From assembly GCA_016716705.1 (NCBI GenBank), contig JADJVF010000014.1, forward strand, positions 62,001 through 126,000: a stretch of 64,000 nt of DNA, in the 5' to 3' direction. This stretch comes from Holophagales bacterium (GTDB taxonomy: Bacteria > Acidobacteriota > Thermoanaerobaculia > UBA5066). Under the pieces are notes generated by a model. That model saw only the letters and a list, made by a program, of their open reading frames with translations, did not search any database and had not been told where the DNA came from. Made by a program: the position numbers and the translations under genes. Numbering within the stretch: position 1 is the stretch's first letter; each line of letters starts with the position of its first letter. Shown piece after piece: positions 51,682-59,037 of the stretch.

Positions 51682-53389
51682 CTTCCTGGTGATCCTGGCT
51701 CCCATCCTCGTCGCGGTTCTCCGCGGCGGGGATGGGTTTGCCGCTCCGGGCGACACCGCGCCATTCGGCCCGGCCCGGGTCCTCTCCTCGACACGGGGGA
51801 TGGTCGTTTCGGCCGCGCCGGAGGCCTCGAGCGCCGGAGCGGAGCTCCTCGCTGCCGGAGGAAATGCGATGGACGCCGCGATCGCGACGGCTCTCGCCCT
51901 CGCCGTCGTCTACCCGCAGGCGGGCAACCTCGCGGGGGGCGGATTTCTCGTCGCGAGAAGCCCGGACGGAACCGTCCAGGCGCTCGACTTTCGCGAGACG
52001 GCGCCGGCCCGAGCGACCCGCGACATGTTCCTGGACGGTGACGGCCGGCCCGTGCCGAAGGCGTCCACGGCGACGTCGCTTGCCGTAGCGACTCCGGGTT
52101 CCGTTCGTGGTTACGCCGAGGCACACCGGCGCCTCGGTCGTCTGCCGTGGGCCAGGGTCGTGGCTCCGGCCGAGCGCCTCGCCCGGGAAGGGTTCCTCGT
52201 CCCGGCCGGGCTCTCCGCGGACCTTGCCGAGTCGCGTGAGCTTCTCACCCGGTGGGAGGAGACGCGCCGGCTCTTTTTTCCTGACGGGAAGCCGCTGGCG
52301 GCAGGGGCGCTTCTGCGCCAGCCCGATCTCGCCGCGACGCTCGCGCGCGTCGGGACGGAGGGACCGGAGGCGTTTCACAGGGGCAAGATGGCCGCACGCC
52401 TCGTCTCGTTCGTGAAGGCTCACGGCGGAGTCCTCTCGGAGGAGGATCTCGCAGGCTACGCGCCCGTCTGGCGGGCTCCTGACGAGATCCGTTTCGGCCG
52501 TCTCGTCGTCCACACGATGCCGCTGCCGTCCTCGGCGGGGCAGGTCTTGAGGTCGGTCCTCGCCCAGCTCGAGGTCGCCCGAGGCTCCGCGGGAGGTCTC
52601 GACGCGGATTCGTACCACCTGCTGCTCGAGGCCGAGCGACGGGCCTATGCGGACCGAAACCGCTGGCTCGGCGACGGGGACTGCACCGTCGTCCCGCTCG
52701 GCGAAATCCTCGAGCCCGCGCGTCTCGCCGCGCTCGGAGCGTCGATCGATCCCGCGAGAGCGACCCCTTCCGCGACCGTGGGGGCCTCTCTTGCGAGCGA
52801 CTCGGGTGAGGCAGAGGAGACGACACACCTTTCGGTCGCGACTCCCGACGGCGCTGCCGTCTCCCTCACGACGACGCTGAACGGGTCCTTCGGGAACGGC
52901 GCGATCGTCCCGGGCCTCGGCGTTCTCCTGAACAACGAGATGGACGACTTCGCCATCGCCCCCGGCGTGCCGAACCTCTACGGCCTCGTCCAGGGGAGCG
53001 TGAACGAGGTGCGGCCCGGGGCGCGGCCCCTCTCCTCGATGTCTCCTGCGATCGTGGAGGTAGACGGCAGGCCGCTCCTGGTCGTCGGCTCGCCGGGCGG
53101 ATCGACGATTCCGACGACGGTCCTGCAGGTCCTGCTCCGCGCAGCCGGCGGAGAGAGCCTCGGGGCCGCGGTCGCCGCGCCGCGCCTTCATCACCAGCAC
53201 ACGCCCGACGTCGTGTTCGTCGAGAAGGCGGGGGCACCGGAAGCCCTGCGGGCATCTCTCCGCGCCCGGGGGCACTTCCTGCGGGAGAGAGGACCCATCG
53301 GCCAGGTCCACGCCATCGTATTCGCACCCGACGGACAGCTCACGGGCGCAAGCGACCCTCGTGGAAGCGGGGCTCCGGCAGCACCTTGA
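51647..53389 (+). CDS. ggt: Gamma-glutamyltransferase
   Basis: 580 residues; Ntn-hydrolase that cleaves glutathione and other gamma-glutamyl compounds in the periplasm. Signal peptide (SFLVILAPILVAVLRGGDGFA), large subunit with MVVSAAPEASSAGAELLAAGGNAMDAAIA, NLAGGGFLVA and LPSSAGQVLRSVL, then the self-cleavage site before Thr in EETTHLSVATPDGAAVSLTTTLN, and small-subunit motifs GLGVLLNNEMDDF, RPLSSMSPAIV and GSPGGSTIPTTVLQVLL. The gene overlaps the kinase by 35 bases in another frame, so the start could be a later codon; ATG 51647 includes a full signal peptide. Confidence 0.92.
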   Translation: MRTRNSSSRFASFLVILAPILVAVLRGGDGFAAPGDTAPFGPARVLSSTRGMVVSAAPEASSAGAELLAAGGNAMDAAIATALALAVVYPQAGNLAGGGFLVARSPDGTVQALDFRETAPARATRDMFLDGDGRPVPKASTATSLAVATPGSVRGYAEAHRRLGRLPWARVVAPAERLAREGFLVPAGLSADLAESRELLTRWEETRRLFFPDGKPLAAGALLRQPDLAATLARVGTEGPEAFHRGKMAARLVSFVKAHGGVLSEEDLAGYAPVWRAPDEIRFGRLVVHTMPLPSSAGQVLRSVLAQLEVARGSAGGLDADSYHLLLEAERRAYADRNRWLGDGDCTVVPLGEILEPARLAALGASIDPARATPSATVGASLASDSGEAEETTHLSVATPDGAAVSLTTTLNGSFGNGAIVPGLGVLLNNEMDDFAIAPGVPNLYGLVQGSVNEVRPGARPLSSMSPAIVEVDGRPLLVVGSPGGSTIPTTVLQVLLRAAGGESLGAAVAAPRLHHQHTPDVVFVEKAGAPEALRASLRARGHFLRERGPIGQVHAIVFAPDGQLTGASDPRGSGAPAAP

Positions 53390-53424
53390 ACGTCCGAATG
53401 CTTCCCTTCCGAAAGCTCCCGTGC

Positions 53425-53430
53425 TATCTT
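53425..53430 (+). promoter_or_regulatory. -10-like box of tRNA-Pro
   Basis: TATCTT ends 18 bases before the tRNA 5' end; no clear -35 at the right spacing. Confidence 0.3.
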
Positions 53431-53448
53431 CCGCGTCCGCGCTTTTCT

Positions 53449-53525
<77 letters not shown>

Positions 53526-53536
53526 TCGAATCCAAC

Positions 53537-53564
53537 GACCCCGCCTCCCGAGCGGGGTCTTTTT
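53537..53564 (+). terminator. Intrinsic terminator of tRNA-Pro
   Basis: GACCCCGC (53537-53544), loop CTCCCGA, GCGGGGTC (53552-53559), then five T. The strongest rho-independent terminator in the window. Confidence 0.9.
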
Positions 53565-53624
53565 CCATTAGGCTCTTCGAAACGCGGCAGAGGGCCGCGG
53601 CTCCGTGGCAGGGAGGAAGACGGG

Positions 53625-54392
53625 ATGGGCAGTGGCGACGTCTCGGTGACGGTCGACGGTACGACCGCGACGGTCACGTTCTGCAGGCCTCCCGAGAACG
53701 TCTTCGACCGCGAAACGGTCGCCGCGCTCGAGGCGCGGCTGCGGGAAGTGGCCCGTCGCCGGGACATTCGGCTCGTCGCGCTCGCGGCGCGGGGAGAGGA
53801 CTTCTGTAACGGAACGGAAGTACTCCCGGTCGAAGGGGGGCAGGCCGAGGCGCTCTCTTCTGCCTGGCACTCCCTCGTGCGATTCCTCCTCACGTGCGAT
53901 GTCCCCACGTGCGCCCTCGTCCAGGGACGCGCCCTCGGTGCCGGTGCCGAGCTCGCGCTCGCCTGCGACTTCGTCTTCGCCGAGACGTCGGCGAGCTTCG
54001 GGTTCCCCGAGATTCACCGCGGGTCGTTCCCGCCCGTGGCCGCGGTCCTTCTCGAGAGGCGGACGGGACGGACGAAGGCGGCCGACCTGATCCTCTGCGG
54101 CGCCGCCATGACGGCGGAAGCGGCGGAGCGCCGCGGTCTCGTGAACGCCCTCGTCAATCCCGGGGACCTGATCGAAGCGCTCGACACGATGCGGGCACGC
54201 CTCGAGACCCTCTCGGCCTCTTCCCTCCGCCTGGCCAAACGGGCCCTGAATCAGGGTTCGTGCGGTGATCCCCTCTCGGCCCTTTCCGCGGTCGAACGAA
54301 CCTGGACGCGCGAGCTTCTGCGGACGGAGGACGCGGTCGAGGGGATTCGCGCTGCGCTCGAGGGCCGGCCTCCCGTCTGGAAAGACCGGTAG
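53625..54392 (+). CDS. Enoyl-CoA hydratase/isomerase family protein
   Basis: 255 residues, crotonase fold. Seen: VTVDGTTATVTFCRPPENVFDRETVAALEARL, the oxyanion-hole region LVALAARGEDFCNGTEV and CALVQGRALGAGAELALACDFVFAE, and SFGFPEIHRGSFPPVAAVLL with one likely catalytic Glu. The usual second Glu or Asp near G-x-G-x-E (ALGAGAELAL) is present as AGAEL. The C-terminal helix is typical. ATG 53625 has ribosome binding site GGGAGGAA. The exact substrate cannot be told; it could serve fatty-acid or aromatic acid degradation. Confidence 0.88.
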   Translation: MGSGDVSVTVDGTTATVTFCRPPENVFDRETVAALEARLREVARRRDIRLVALAARGEDFCNGTEVLPVEGGQAEALSSAWHSLVRFLLTCDVPTCALVQGRALGAGAELALACDFVFAETSASFGFPEIHRGSFPPVAAVLLERRTGRTKAADLILCGAAMTAEAAERRGLVNALVNPGDLIEALDTMRARLETLSASSLRLAKRALNQGSCGDPLSALSAVERTWTRELLRTEDAVEGIRAALEGRPPVWKDR

Positions 54393-54401
54393 AAACGGAA
54401 T

Positions 54402-54433
54402 CCCCGCCCCGGGGAGGGATCCCCGGGGCGGGG
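54402..54433. terminator. 13-base perfect palindrome after the enoyl-CoA hydratase gene
   Basis: CCCCGCCCCGGGG (54402-54414), spacer AGGGAT, CCCCGGGGCGGGG (54421-54433). Very stable hairpin right after the stop codon, no T tract. It may end or protect the transcript. It is followed by two copies of ACGGCGCCT (54446-54480), with nothing else apparent up to 54544. Confidence 0.55.
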
Positions 54434-54544
54434 TGGAGGAAAGGAGACGGCGCCTCGGAGAGGAAACGGCGCCTACCGGCTTCGGGAGGAGAGAGAAAGT
54501 ACCGGACCCACCCTTCAGTCCGAAGTGTCGGACCCCGCCGTTAT

Positions 54545-55387
54545 CTAACGCGATGCACCTGGAGGCGGCTCGGCAACCTCGAGGAAGGCGGACAGGGCTG
54601 GAGCGCCGTCGGCCCAAAGGGTGACGCCGATCGGTCCGGCCTCGGGCACTCCGGCGGGGAGCCGGACCGCCAGGTCAGTGGAGGCTCCCGCTGCGACCGG
54701 CTGGTCACCGCTGTCCCACAGGACCGAGCCGGACCCGGCGCGAAGGACCACGCGCCAGTTTCTGGCGTTGGACGGTGCCAGAGAGCGGGGAAAGACGAGA
54801 ACCAGAGGGGAGCCCGGGGCTCGCTCCACGCGCCGGGCCACGATTCCCTCTCCCGCTGGCGCCTGCAGGACCACGGATGGCGTCGCCGGCACGACGCCGC
54901 CCGCTCCCGCCGTGACGGCGGGTGGCGTGGCGGCGTTCAGCTCCGCTCGCAGCGCTGAGAGCTGCTGCTTCAGGCGGAGGGCCGTGACGAGCGAAGCGAG
55001 GAGAAGGACGGCGAGAAGTGCGAACGCGACGACGATTCCGGTTCGGCCCGGGAAGAGGCCGCCGCCGGAGGCGGCGGACGTCTCTCGACCGTGTCGCCGC
55101 AATTTCTGGTCACGGGCGATCCTGAGTCGGAGCCGGGTCGTCGTCTCTACCCGCTCGCGATAGTACGGAGTCCCGAGGAGGGCCTTCTCGAAGCGGCGGC
55201 GGTCGGCGTCCGTGAGGCGTCCGAGAACGTAGTCCGAGACGAGGAGGTCTTCCTCGGCCTCGACGCGATCGAGGAGGTCATCGTCGGCGAAGTACGACTC
55301 CTCGAAGCGGGCTCGCTCGGCGTCTGCGAGATTTCGAAGGAGGTACTCGCGGATGCGGCCCCGCTCGACTGCCGGCTCGCGGCTCAC
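54545..55387 (-). CDS. Membrane-anchored anti-sigma-like protein
   Basis: 280 residues. N-terminal cytoplasmic part of about 100 residues with tandem helices (REYLLRNLADAERARFEESYF; DYVLGRLTDADRRRFEKALL), the pattern of the anti-sigma domain without the zinc-binding H-x3-C-x2-C. One membrane helix (GRTGIVVAFALLAVLLLASLVTAL, about 113-135), a coiled stretch, and an extracytoplasmic beta-rich domain of about 125 residues (LVLVFPRSLAPSNARNWRVVL). The stop of the sigma factor overlaps its ATG (ATGA), which is the usual sigma/anti-sigma arrangement. The signal sensed is unknown. Confidence 0.82.
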   Translation of the reverse strand: MSREPAVERGRIREYLLRNLADAERARFEESYFADDDLLDRVEAEEDLLVSDYVLGRLTDADRRRFEKALLGTPYYRERVETTTRLRLRIARDQKLRRHGRETSAASGGGLFPGRTGIVVAFALLAVLLLASLVTALRLKQQLSALRAELNAATPPAVTAGAGGVVPATPSVVLQAPAGEGIVARRVERAPGSPLVLVFPRSLAPSNARNWRVVLRAGSGSVLWDSGDQPVAAGASTDLAVRLPAGVPEAGPIGVTLWADGAPALSAFLEVAEPPPGASR

Positions 55388-55971
55388 CGGTCCTCCCCTT
55401 CGTCAGAGGGATTCCTGGCGGCCTCTTCCCTCATCGTCCGGACCGCAGAGCGCGCCTCGGTGCTGTCCATCCTCTTCCTGAGCTCCCGCTTGGCCCTGTA
55501 GACCCGCATGTCGACGGCGTCCGTCGAGATCCCTTCCTCGCGCGCGATCGTCCTCGAGGGGATCTCCTCGACGAATCGACGGACGAGGAGGACCTTCATA
55601 CGTGCGGGAAGGAGCTCGAGGGCCTTCCTGACGATGAGCTTCCGGCTGCTCGCGAGGGCGTCGGACAGGGGGTCTTCGTTTCCGGCGAGCTCGAGGACGC
55701 CCGACAACCCCTCGTGCTTGTTGGCGCGCTGGACCCGGCGGCAATACTCGAGGAATACGTTCTTGGCGACGCCGAGGGAGAAGGCCTCGGGGGAGTCGAG
55801 CGGGCGGTCCGCGCGACTCACGCGCTGCAGGACCCTCAGGAGCGTCTCCTGGACGAGATCGAGGGCTTCGTCCTCCGTCCGGACGCCCCGTGAGAGGAAG
55901 AACCTCCTCAGCTTCTCGGGCAGGCGGCCGAGCTCGGCTTCGAAAGGATCTGCCCAGGGTGGAGTCGTCAT
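55384..55971 (-). CDS. ECF-type RNA polymerase sigma factor
   Basis: 195 residues from ATG 55971. Region 2: EDEALDLVQETLLRVLQRVS followed by SLGVAKNVFLEYCRR. Region 4: ALELLPARMKVLLVRRFVEEIPSRTIAREEGISTDAVDMRVYRAKREL, the helix-turn-helix that reads the -35 element. No region 3 between them, so it is an ECF-type factor. It is encoded with a membrane anti-sigma protein. The frame continues upstream without conserved sequence, so 55971 is preferred. No target promoters are evident in the window. Confidence 0.93.
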   Translation of the reverse strand: MTTPPWADPFEAELGRLPEKLRRFFLSRGVRTEDEALDLVQETLLRVLQRVSRADRPLDSPEAFSLGVAKNVFLEYCRRVQRANKHEGLSGVLELAGNEDPLSDALASSRKLIVRKALELLPARMKVLLVRRFVEEIPSRTIAREEGISTDAVDMRVYRAKRELRKRMDSTEARSAVRTMREEAARNPSDEGEDR

Positions 55972-56211
55972 CGTTTTCGGCACTCGACAAGCAAAGCCTG
56001 GGCCGTCCCGGGCGTCCCTTCCCGAGGATTCTATGCCGCTTCTGGTGTCGAGAGCAAAGAGCCGATGTGATTCGCTGTTAGATTGCATTTCACCGTATTT
56101 CATTAGGTAATTGGGCGATTACTCCTTATGAAGGACTAGCGCGACGGGTGCGCTGCCGCTTTGGTCGTGGCTCTCGTTGAGCCACAGGGTGAAAGCCGTT
56201 CGAGACGAGTA

Positions 56212-56239
56212 TTGACTTGCGGCCAATTTGCGCCATACT
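56212..56239 (+). promoter_or_regulatory. Promoter of lexA
   Basis: TTGACT (56212-56217), 16-base spacer, CATACT (56234-56239). A start point near 56246 would put the dyad at 56265-56277 inside the leader, where a bound repressor blocks clearance. Confidence 0.5.
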
Positions 56240-56264
56240 CTCCTCCAAGCGTCGTGGCCTGGTA

Positions 56265-56277
56265 CTAATTTCATTAG
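56265..56277 (+). promoter_or_regulatory. Candidate LexA operator
   Basis: Perfect dyad CTAAT-TTC-ATTAG, 28 bases before the lexA ATG. No Gram-positive (GAAC-N4-GTTC) or enterobacterial (CTGT-N8-ACAG) box is present, and phylum-specific LexA motifs are known, so this is a good candidate for autoregulation. Confidence 0.55.
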
Positions 56278-56305
56278 GCAAATACGGATAGACACCGAAA
56301 AAAAT

Positions 56306-56920
56306 ATGGCATTGCGACCCAACCTTACCGAACGGCAGCAGGAAATCGTCACTTTCATCCGTGAGTACCGGTCCCGCCGGGGGATCGCGCCAACCCAGCG
56401 AGAGATCTGTCAGCACTTCGGGTATTCCTCTTTCGGGACGCTTCAGAAGCACCTCCGGCTTCTCCTCGACAAGGGAGTGCTCGTAAGGGACTGGAACCAG
56501 CGCCGGTCGCTCGACGTTGCCGACGAAGCGGTCCCGGTCGCGGCCATGGAGATTCCGCTTCTCGGTCGGATCGCCGCCGGAAGTCCGATCGAAGTCCTTC
56601 CCGGAGACGATCGAATCCACGTCCCCGAATCGCTCACGCGAAAAGGAGAGAACTTCGTCCTCCTCGTCAGCGGCGATTCGATGGTCGACGAGGGGATCCG
56701 AGACGGTGACTGGGTGGTCGTCCACCGCCGGACGCGCGCGGAGAACGGCGAGATGGTCGCCGCCCTCGTGAACGGTGAGGCAACGCTGAAGCGCCTCTAC
56801 CGGGAGGCGGAGGGGAGTGTCCGACTCCAGCCTTCAAACGAGAAGCTCGCGCCGATTCGGGCTCGCGAGGAGGACGTGCAGGTCCAGGGAATCGTCGTCG
56901 GCCTGATGCGACGATACTGA
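56306..56920 (+). CDS. lexA: SOS repressor LexA
   Basis: 204 residues. N-terminal winged helix (LTERQQEIVTFIREYRSRRG; PTQREICQHFGYSSFGTLQKHL) binds DNA. The C-terminal S24 peptidase domain has the cleavage site Ala91-Gly92 in GRIAAGSPIE, the nucleophile Ser125 in SGDSMVDEGI and the general-base Lys162 in ATLKRLY, all intact and spaced as in E. coli LexA. It is self-cleaved after RecA activation. The start ATG 56306 fits the family start; the frame upstream to 56228 is not conserved. Single gene with its own promoter and a dyad operator. Confidence 0.95.
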   Translation: MALRPNLTERQQEIVTFIREYRSRRGIAPTQREICQHFGYSSFGTLQKHLRLLLDKGVLVRDWNQRRSLDVADEAVPVAAMEIPLLGRIAAGSPIEVLPGDDRIHVPESLTRKGENFVLLVSGDSMVDEGIRDGDWVVVHRRTRAENGEMVAALVNGEATLKRLYREAEGSVRLQPSNEKLAPIRAREEDVQVQGIVVGLMRRY

Positions 56921-56946
56921 TCCTCCCGGACCCGGAGGCCAGGATC
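56919..56946 (+). terminator. Weak hairpin after lexA
   Basis: GATCCT (56919-56924) pairs with AGGATC (56941-56946) around an inner CC/GG-rich part. There is no T tract; it overlaps the stop codon. Confidence 0.3.
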
Positions 56947-57013
56947 GCCACCAGAGCGCCAGGGGGGGCAGATTCGGCACAGGGACACTCATCTGGGCGC
57001 GAATATTGCTTGC

Positions 57014-57042
57014 TTGACGGGTCGGAGATCGTCACCCATATT
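57014..57042 (+). promoter_or_regulatory. Promoter-like pair before the transglycosylase-like gene
   Basis: TTGACG (57014-57019), 17-base spacer, CATATT (57037-57042). It would leave a leader of about 90 bases. The ribosome binding site near the ATG is GGAG (57132-57135). Confidence 0.4.
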
Positions 57043-57140
57043 CCGATCATCCTCGGGGAGTGCCTCGCAGTCGGCCATCGTTGGCGTGAGGTTGGTTGGA
57101 CCGCCCCGGAGTACTGAAGCTGTCAAGAGAATGGAGTTTT

Positions 57141-57734
57141 ATGGAACGACGAGACGAAGAGCCCATCGAGACCTCCGACCGGCGATTGCGGGGGGCCGCC
57201 CTCCGGATCGCAGGCGCCGGTCTCGCGTCGGTTCTCGCCTTCGGCGTCCCGACGGATGGGAATAGCCGAGCGAGCGCCGGCGGTCCGGCCTTTTTCAATC
57301 CGGGGATGCTCCCGGGTTTCTCGACGTTGCCGGCCGGATGGCCGGGACTCACGCCGAAGCTGGAGACTCCAGCCGAGTTCGACATCTGGACGTTGGTCTA
57401 CGCCGCCTGCGACAGGCACGGAATCCTCGACGAGGCGGTGACGATGTACCAGGTGCTCTGGGAGGAAAGCCGCCTGACGCCGGCGGTCCGTTCGGCGTGC
57501 GGCCGCTACTACGGCATCGGTCAGTTCACTCGCTCCACTTTCCGGCAGAACGTCGAGGTGATGCGGCGTCTCGGGCTGATCTGGGGAGACGGGGAGTGGT
57601 CCCCGAACGACCCTGCCCAGGCGATCGAGGTGATGGCGTGGATGTGGAGCCAGGGGTTTCACGACCACTGGGGCCCCTACCGGCGTGTGATTCGCCGGCT
57701 GGCCCTGGCTCGGAGCTCCATCCGTCTAAACTGA
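57141..57734 (+). CDS. Lytic-transglycosylase-like (SLT fold) protein
   Basis: 197 residues. N-terminal hydrophobic stretch (ALRIAGAGLASVLAFGVP) that may be a signal or anchor, then a Pro/Gly-rich linker and an SLT-like domain: VYAACDRHGILDEAVTMYQVLWEESRLTPAVRS with the likely catalytic Glu in W-E-E-S-R, YYGIGQFTRSTFRQN (the G-x-x-Q-F block) and DPAQAIEVMAWMWSQGFHDHWG. Probably cuts or binds peptidoglycan in the periplasm. It begins a run of four genes that continues with two SGNH hydrolases and an MBOAT acyltransferase, five bases before the next start, which suggests joint action at the cell wall. Confidence 0.75.
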   Translation: MERRDEEPIETSDRRLRGAALRIAGAGLASVLAFGVPTDGNSRASAGGPAFFNPGMLPGFSTLPAGWPGLTPKLETPAEFDIWTLVYAACDRHGILDEAVTMYQVLWEESRLTPAVRSACGRYYGIGQFTRSTFRQNVEVMRRLGLIWGDGEWSPNDPAQAIEVMAWMWSQGFHDHWGPYRRVIRRLALARSSIRLN

Positions 57735-57738
57735 CCGT

Positions 57739-59037
57739 GTGACCCCTCGTCCCGGACGGCTTGGCGGCCGCAGGGCCGCCGCCATCGCAGCGCTCGGCCT
57801 TCTCGCGGGGGCTGGCGCCGCGTCCGGGGCCGACGGACGGGAACCGTCACGGGTACACCTCCCGGGCGGCCCGGCGGTCCTCGAGAGCCCTGCGTCCCTC
57901 GACCCATTCTTCGACCGTCTCGGGGCGCTCGAACGGGGTGAGGAGCAGCAGGTCCGGATCCTGTGGCTCGGCGACTCGCACGTCGCAGCGGACCTGCTGT
58001 CGGGGCACGCCCGGCGCCTTCTTCAGGCCAGGTTCGGCGACGGAGGCGCGGGGCTCGTCATGCCCGGGAATCCCTGGCGCTATTTCCACCACGACCGGGC
58101 GAGAAGCAGCGGGGACGGCGGGTTCGAGACGATCGGACTGGGGCGCGACGCCGTGGATCCCCTCGTCGGGCTCTGGGGCCTCGCGCTCTCCCCACGTGGA
58201 GAGGGGAGCGCGAGCCTGGGGGCCGCGTTCGCCGAAGCCGAGGTGGTGGCGCTCGCGCCGTCCGGGGAGGGGTGCCTGTCCGTTTCGGTCGACGGGGTGA
58301 CCGTTTTCGGCGGAGATCTCGGCGAAGCCGTCGACGGAACGTCCACGCCGTGCGCGCGCGTCGACGGGGCGACCCTGAGAAGCGGCGCGGTCGTGGCGTT
58401 CATCGGCACGGCAGACGCCGACGATGTGCCGCGCACCCTCGCCGTCCGCGATGCCTGTGGCGGGGAGGTTCGGGTCCTGGGCGCCGACCTCCGGAGCGGC
58501 CGACCCGGGATCCTCGTCGACTCCGTCGGAATCAACGGTGCCGAGATCGGATGGCTGGGCCGGCCCGATCGCGAGCTGCGCCGCGTCCTGCTCGAAAGGC
58601 TCGACCCTGCGCTCGTCGTCGTCTCGTTCGGGACGAACGACATGGGGCGTCCGGACCTCCTTCCCGGGGAACTCGAAGCCGCCGCCACCGACCTTCTCCG
58701 CGCCCTGCGCGAGGACGCGCCGGAGGCGGCTGTCCTCGTGGCGGGTCCCCTCGACCGCGAGAGCCGATCGAAGAGGATCTCCCGGCTCCTCTCCGTCAAC
58801 GAGCCGGCCGTGATTCGGGCCCTTCGGTCGGCCGCACGAACGTCGGGAGCCGCCTTCGTCGACCAGCGTGCCCTGATGGGGGGCGACGGCTCCATCCGGA
58901 CCTGGGTGCGTCGGGGCCTCGCGGCACGCGACCTCGTCCACCTGAGCCGCGGCGGCTACGAGAGAGTCGCCGAAAGGGTCGTCGACGGCCTCCTCCGCGC
59001 GTACTCGGCGCGCCCCGACGCGGGGGGCACCCCGTGA
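57739..59037 (+). CDS. SGNH/GDSL hydrolase, exported (first copy)
   Basis: 432 residues. Signal peptide (AAIAALGLLAGAGAASGA). SGNH motifs: block I WLGDSHVAADLLSGHARRLL with nucleophile Ser80, block III SFGTND, and block V with Asp398 and His401 in RDLVHLSRGG. A large insert of beta-rich sequence lies between block I and III (about 130-270), as in periplasmic esterases linked to polysaccharide acetylation (AlgJ/AlgX and PatB-like). It would transfer or remove acyl groups on an envelope glycan. Start GTG 57739, six bases after TAAACT; the stop overlaps the MBOAT start (GTGA). Confidence 0.87.
   Translation: MTPRPGRLGGRRAAAIAALGLLAGAGAASGADGREPSRVHLPGGPAVLESPASLDPFFDRLGALERGEEQQVRILWLGDSHVAADLLSGHARRLLQARFGDGGAGLVMPGNPWRYFHHDRARSSGDGGFETIGLGRDAVDPLVGLWGLALSPRGEGSASLGAAFAEAEVVALAPSGEGCLSVSVDGVTVFGGDLGEAVDGTSTPCARVDGATLRSGAVVAFIGTADADDVPRTLAVRDACGGEVRVLGADLRSGRPGILVDSVGINGAEIGWLGRPDRELRRVLLERLDPALVVVSFGTNDMGRPDLLPGELEAAATDLLRALREDAPEAAVLVAGPLDRESRSKRISRLLSVNEPAVIRALRSAARTSGAAFVDQRALMGGDGSIRTWVRRGLAARDLVHLSRGGYERVAERVVDGLLRAYSARPDAGGTP

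Larger units (their letters stand above)
55972..56305. other. Gene-free AT-richer region between sigma factor and lexA
   Basis: 334 bases, clearly richer in A/T than its surroundings, with no credible coding frame. It carries the promoters of both divergent genes. A minus-strand TAGAAT (56028-56033) may serve the sigma gene. The 10-mer TTTCATTAGG occurs twice, at 56098-56107 and 56269-56278, the second inside the lexA operator. Confidence 0.75.

Noticed and set aside
54446..54480. Repeat array after the enoyl-CoA hydratase gene
   Set aside because: Only two copies of a nine-base word; too short to count as an array.
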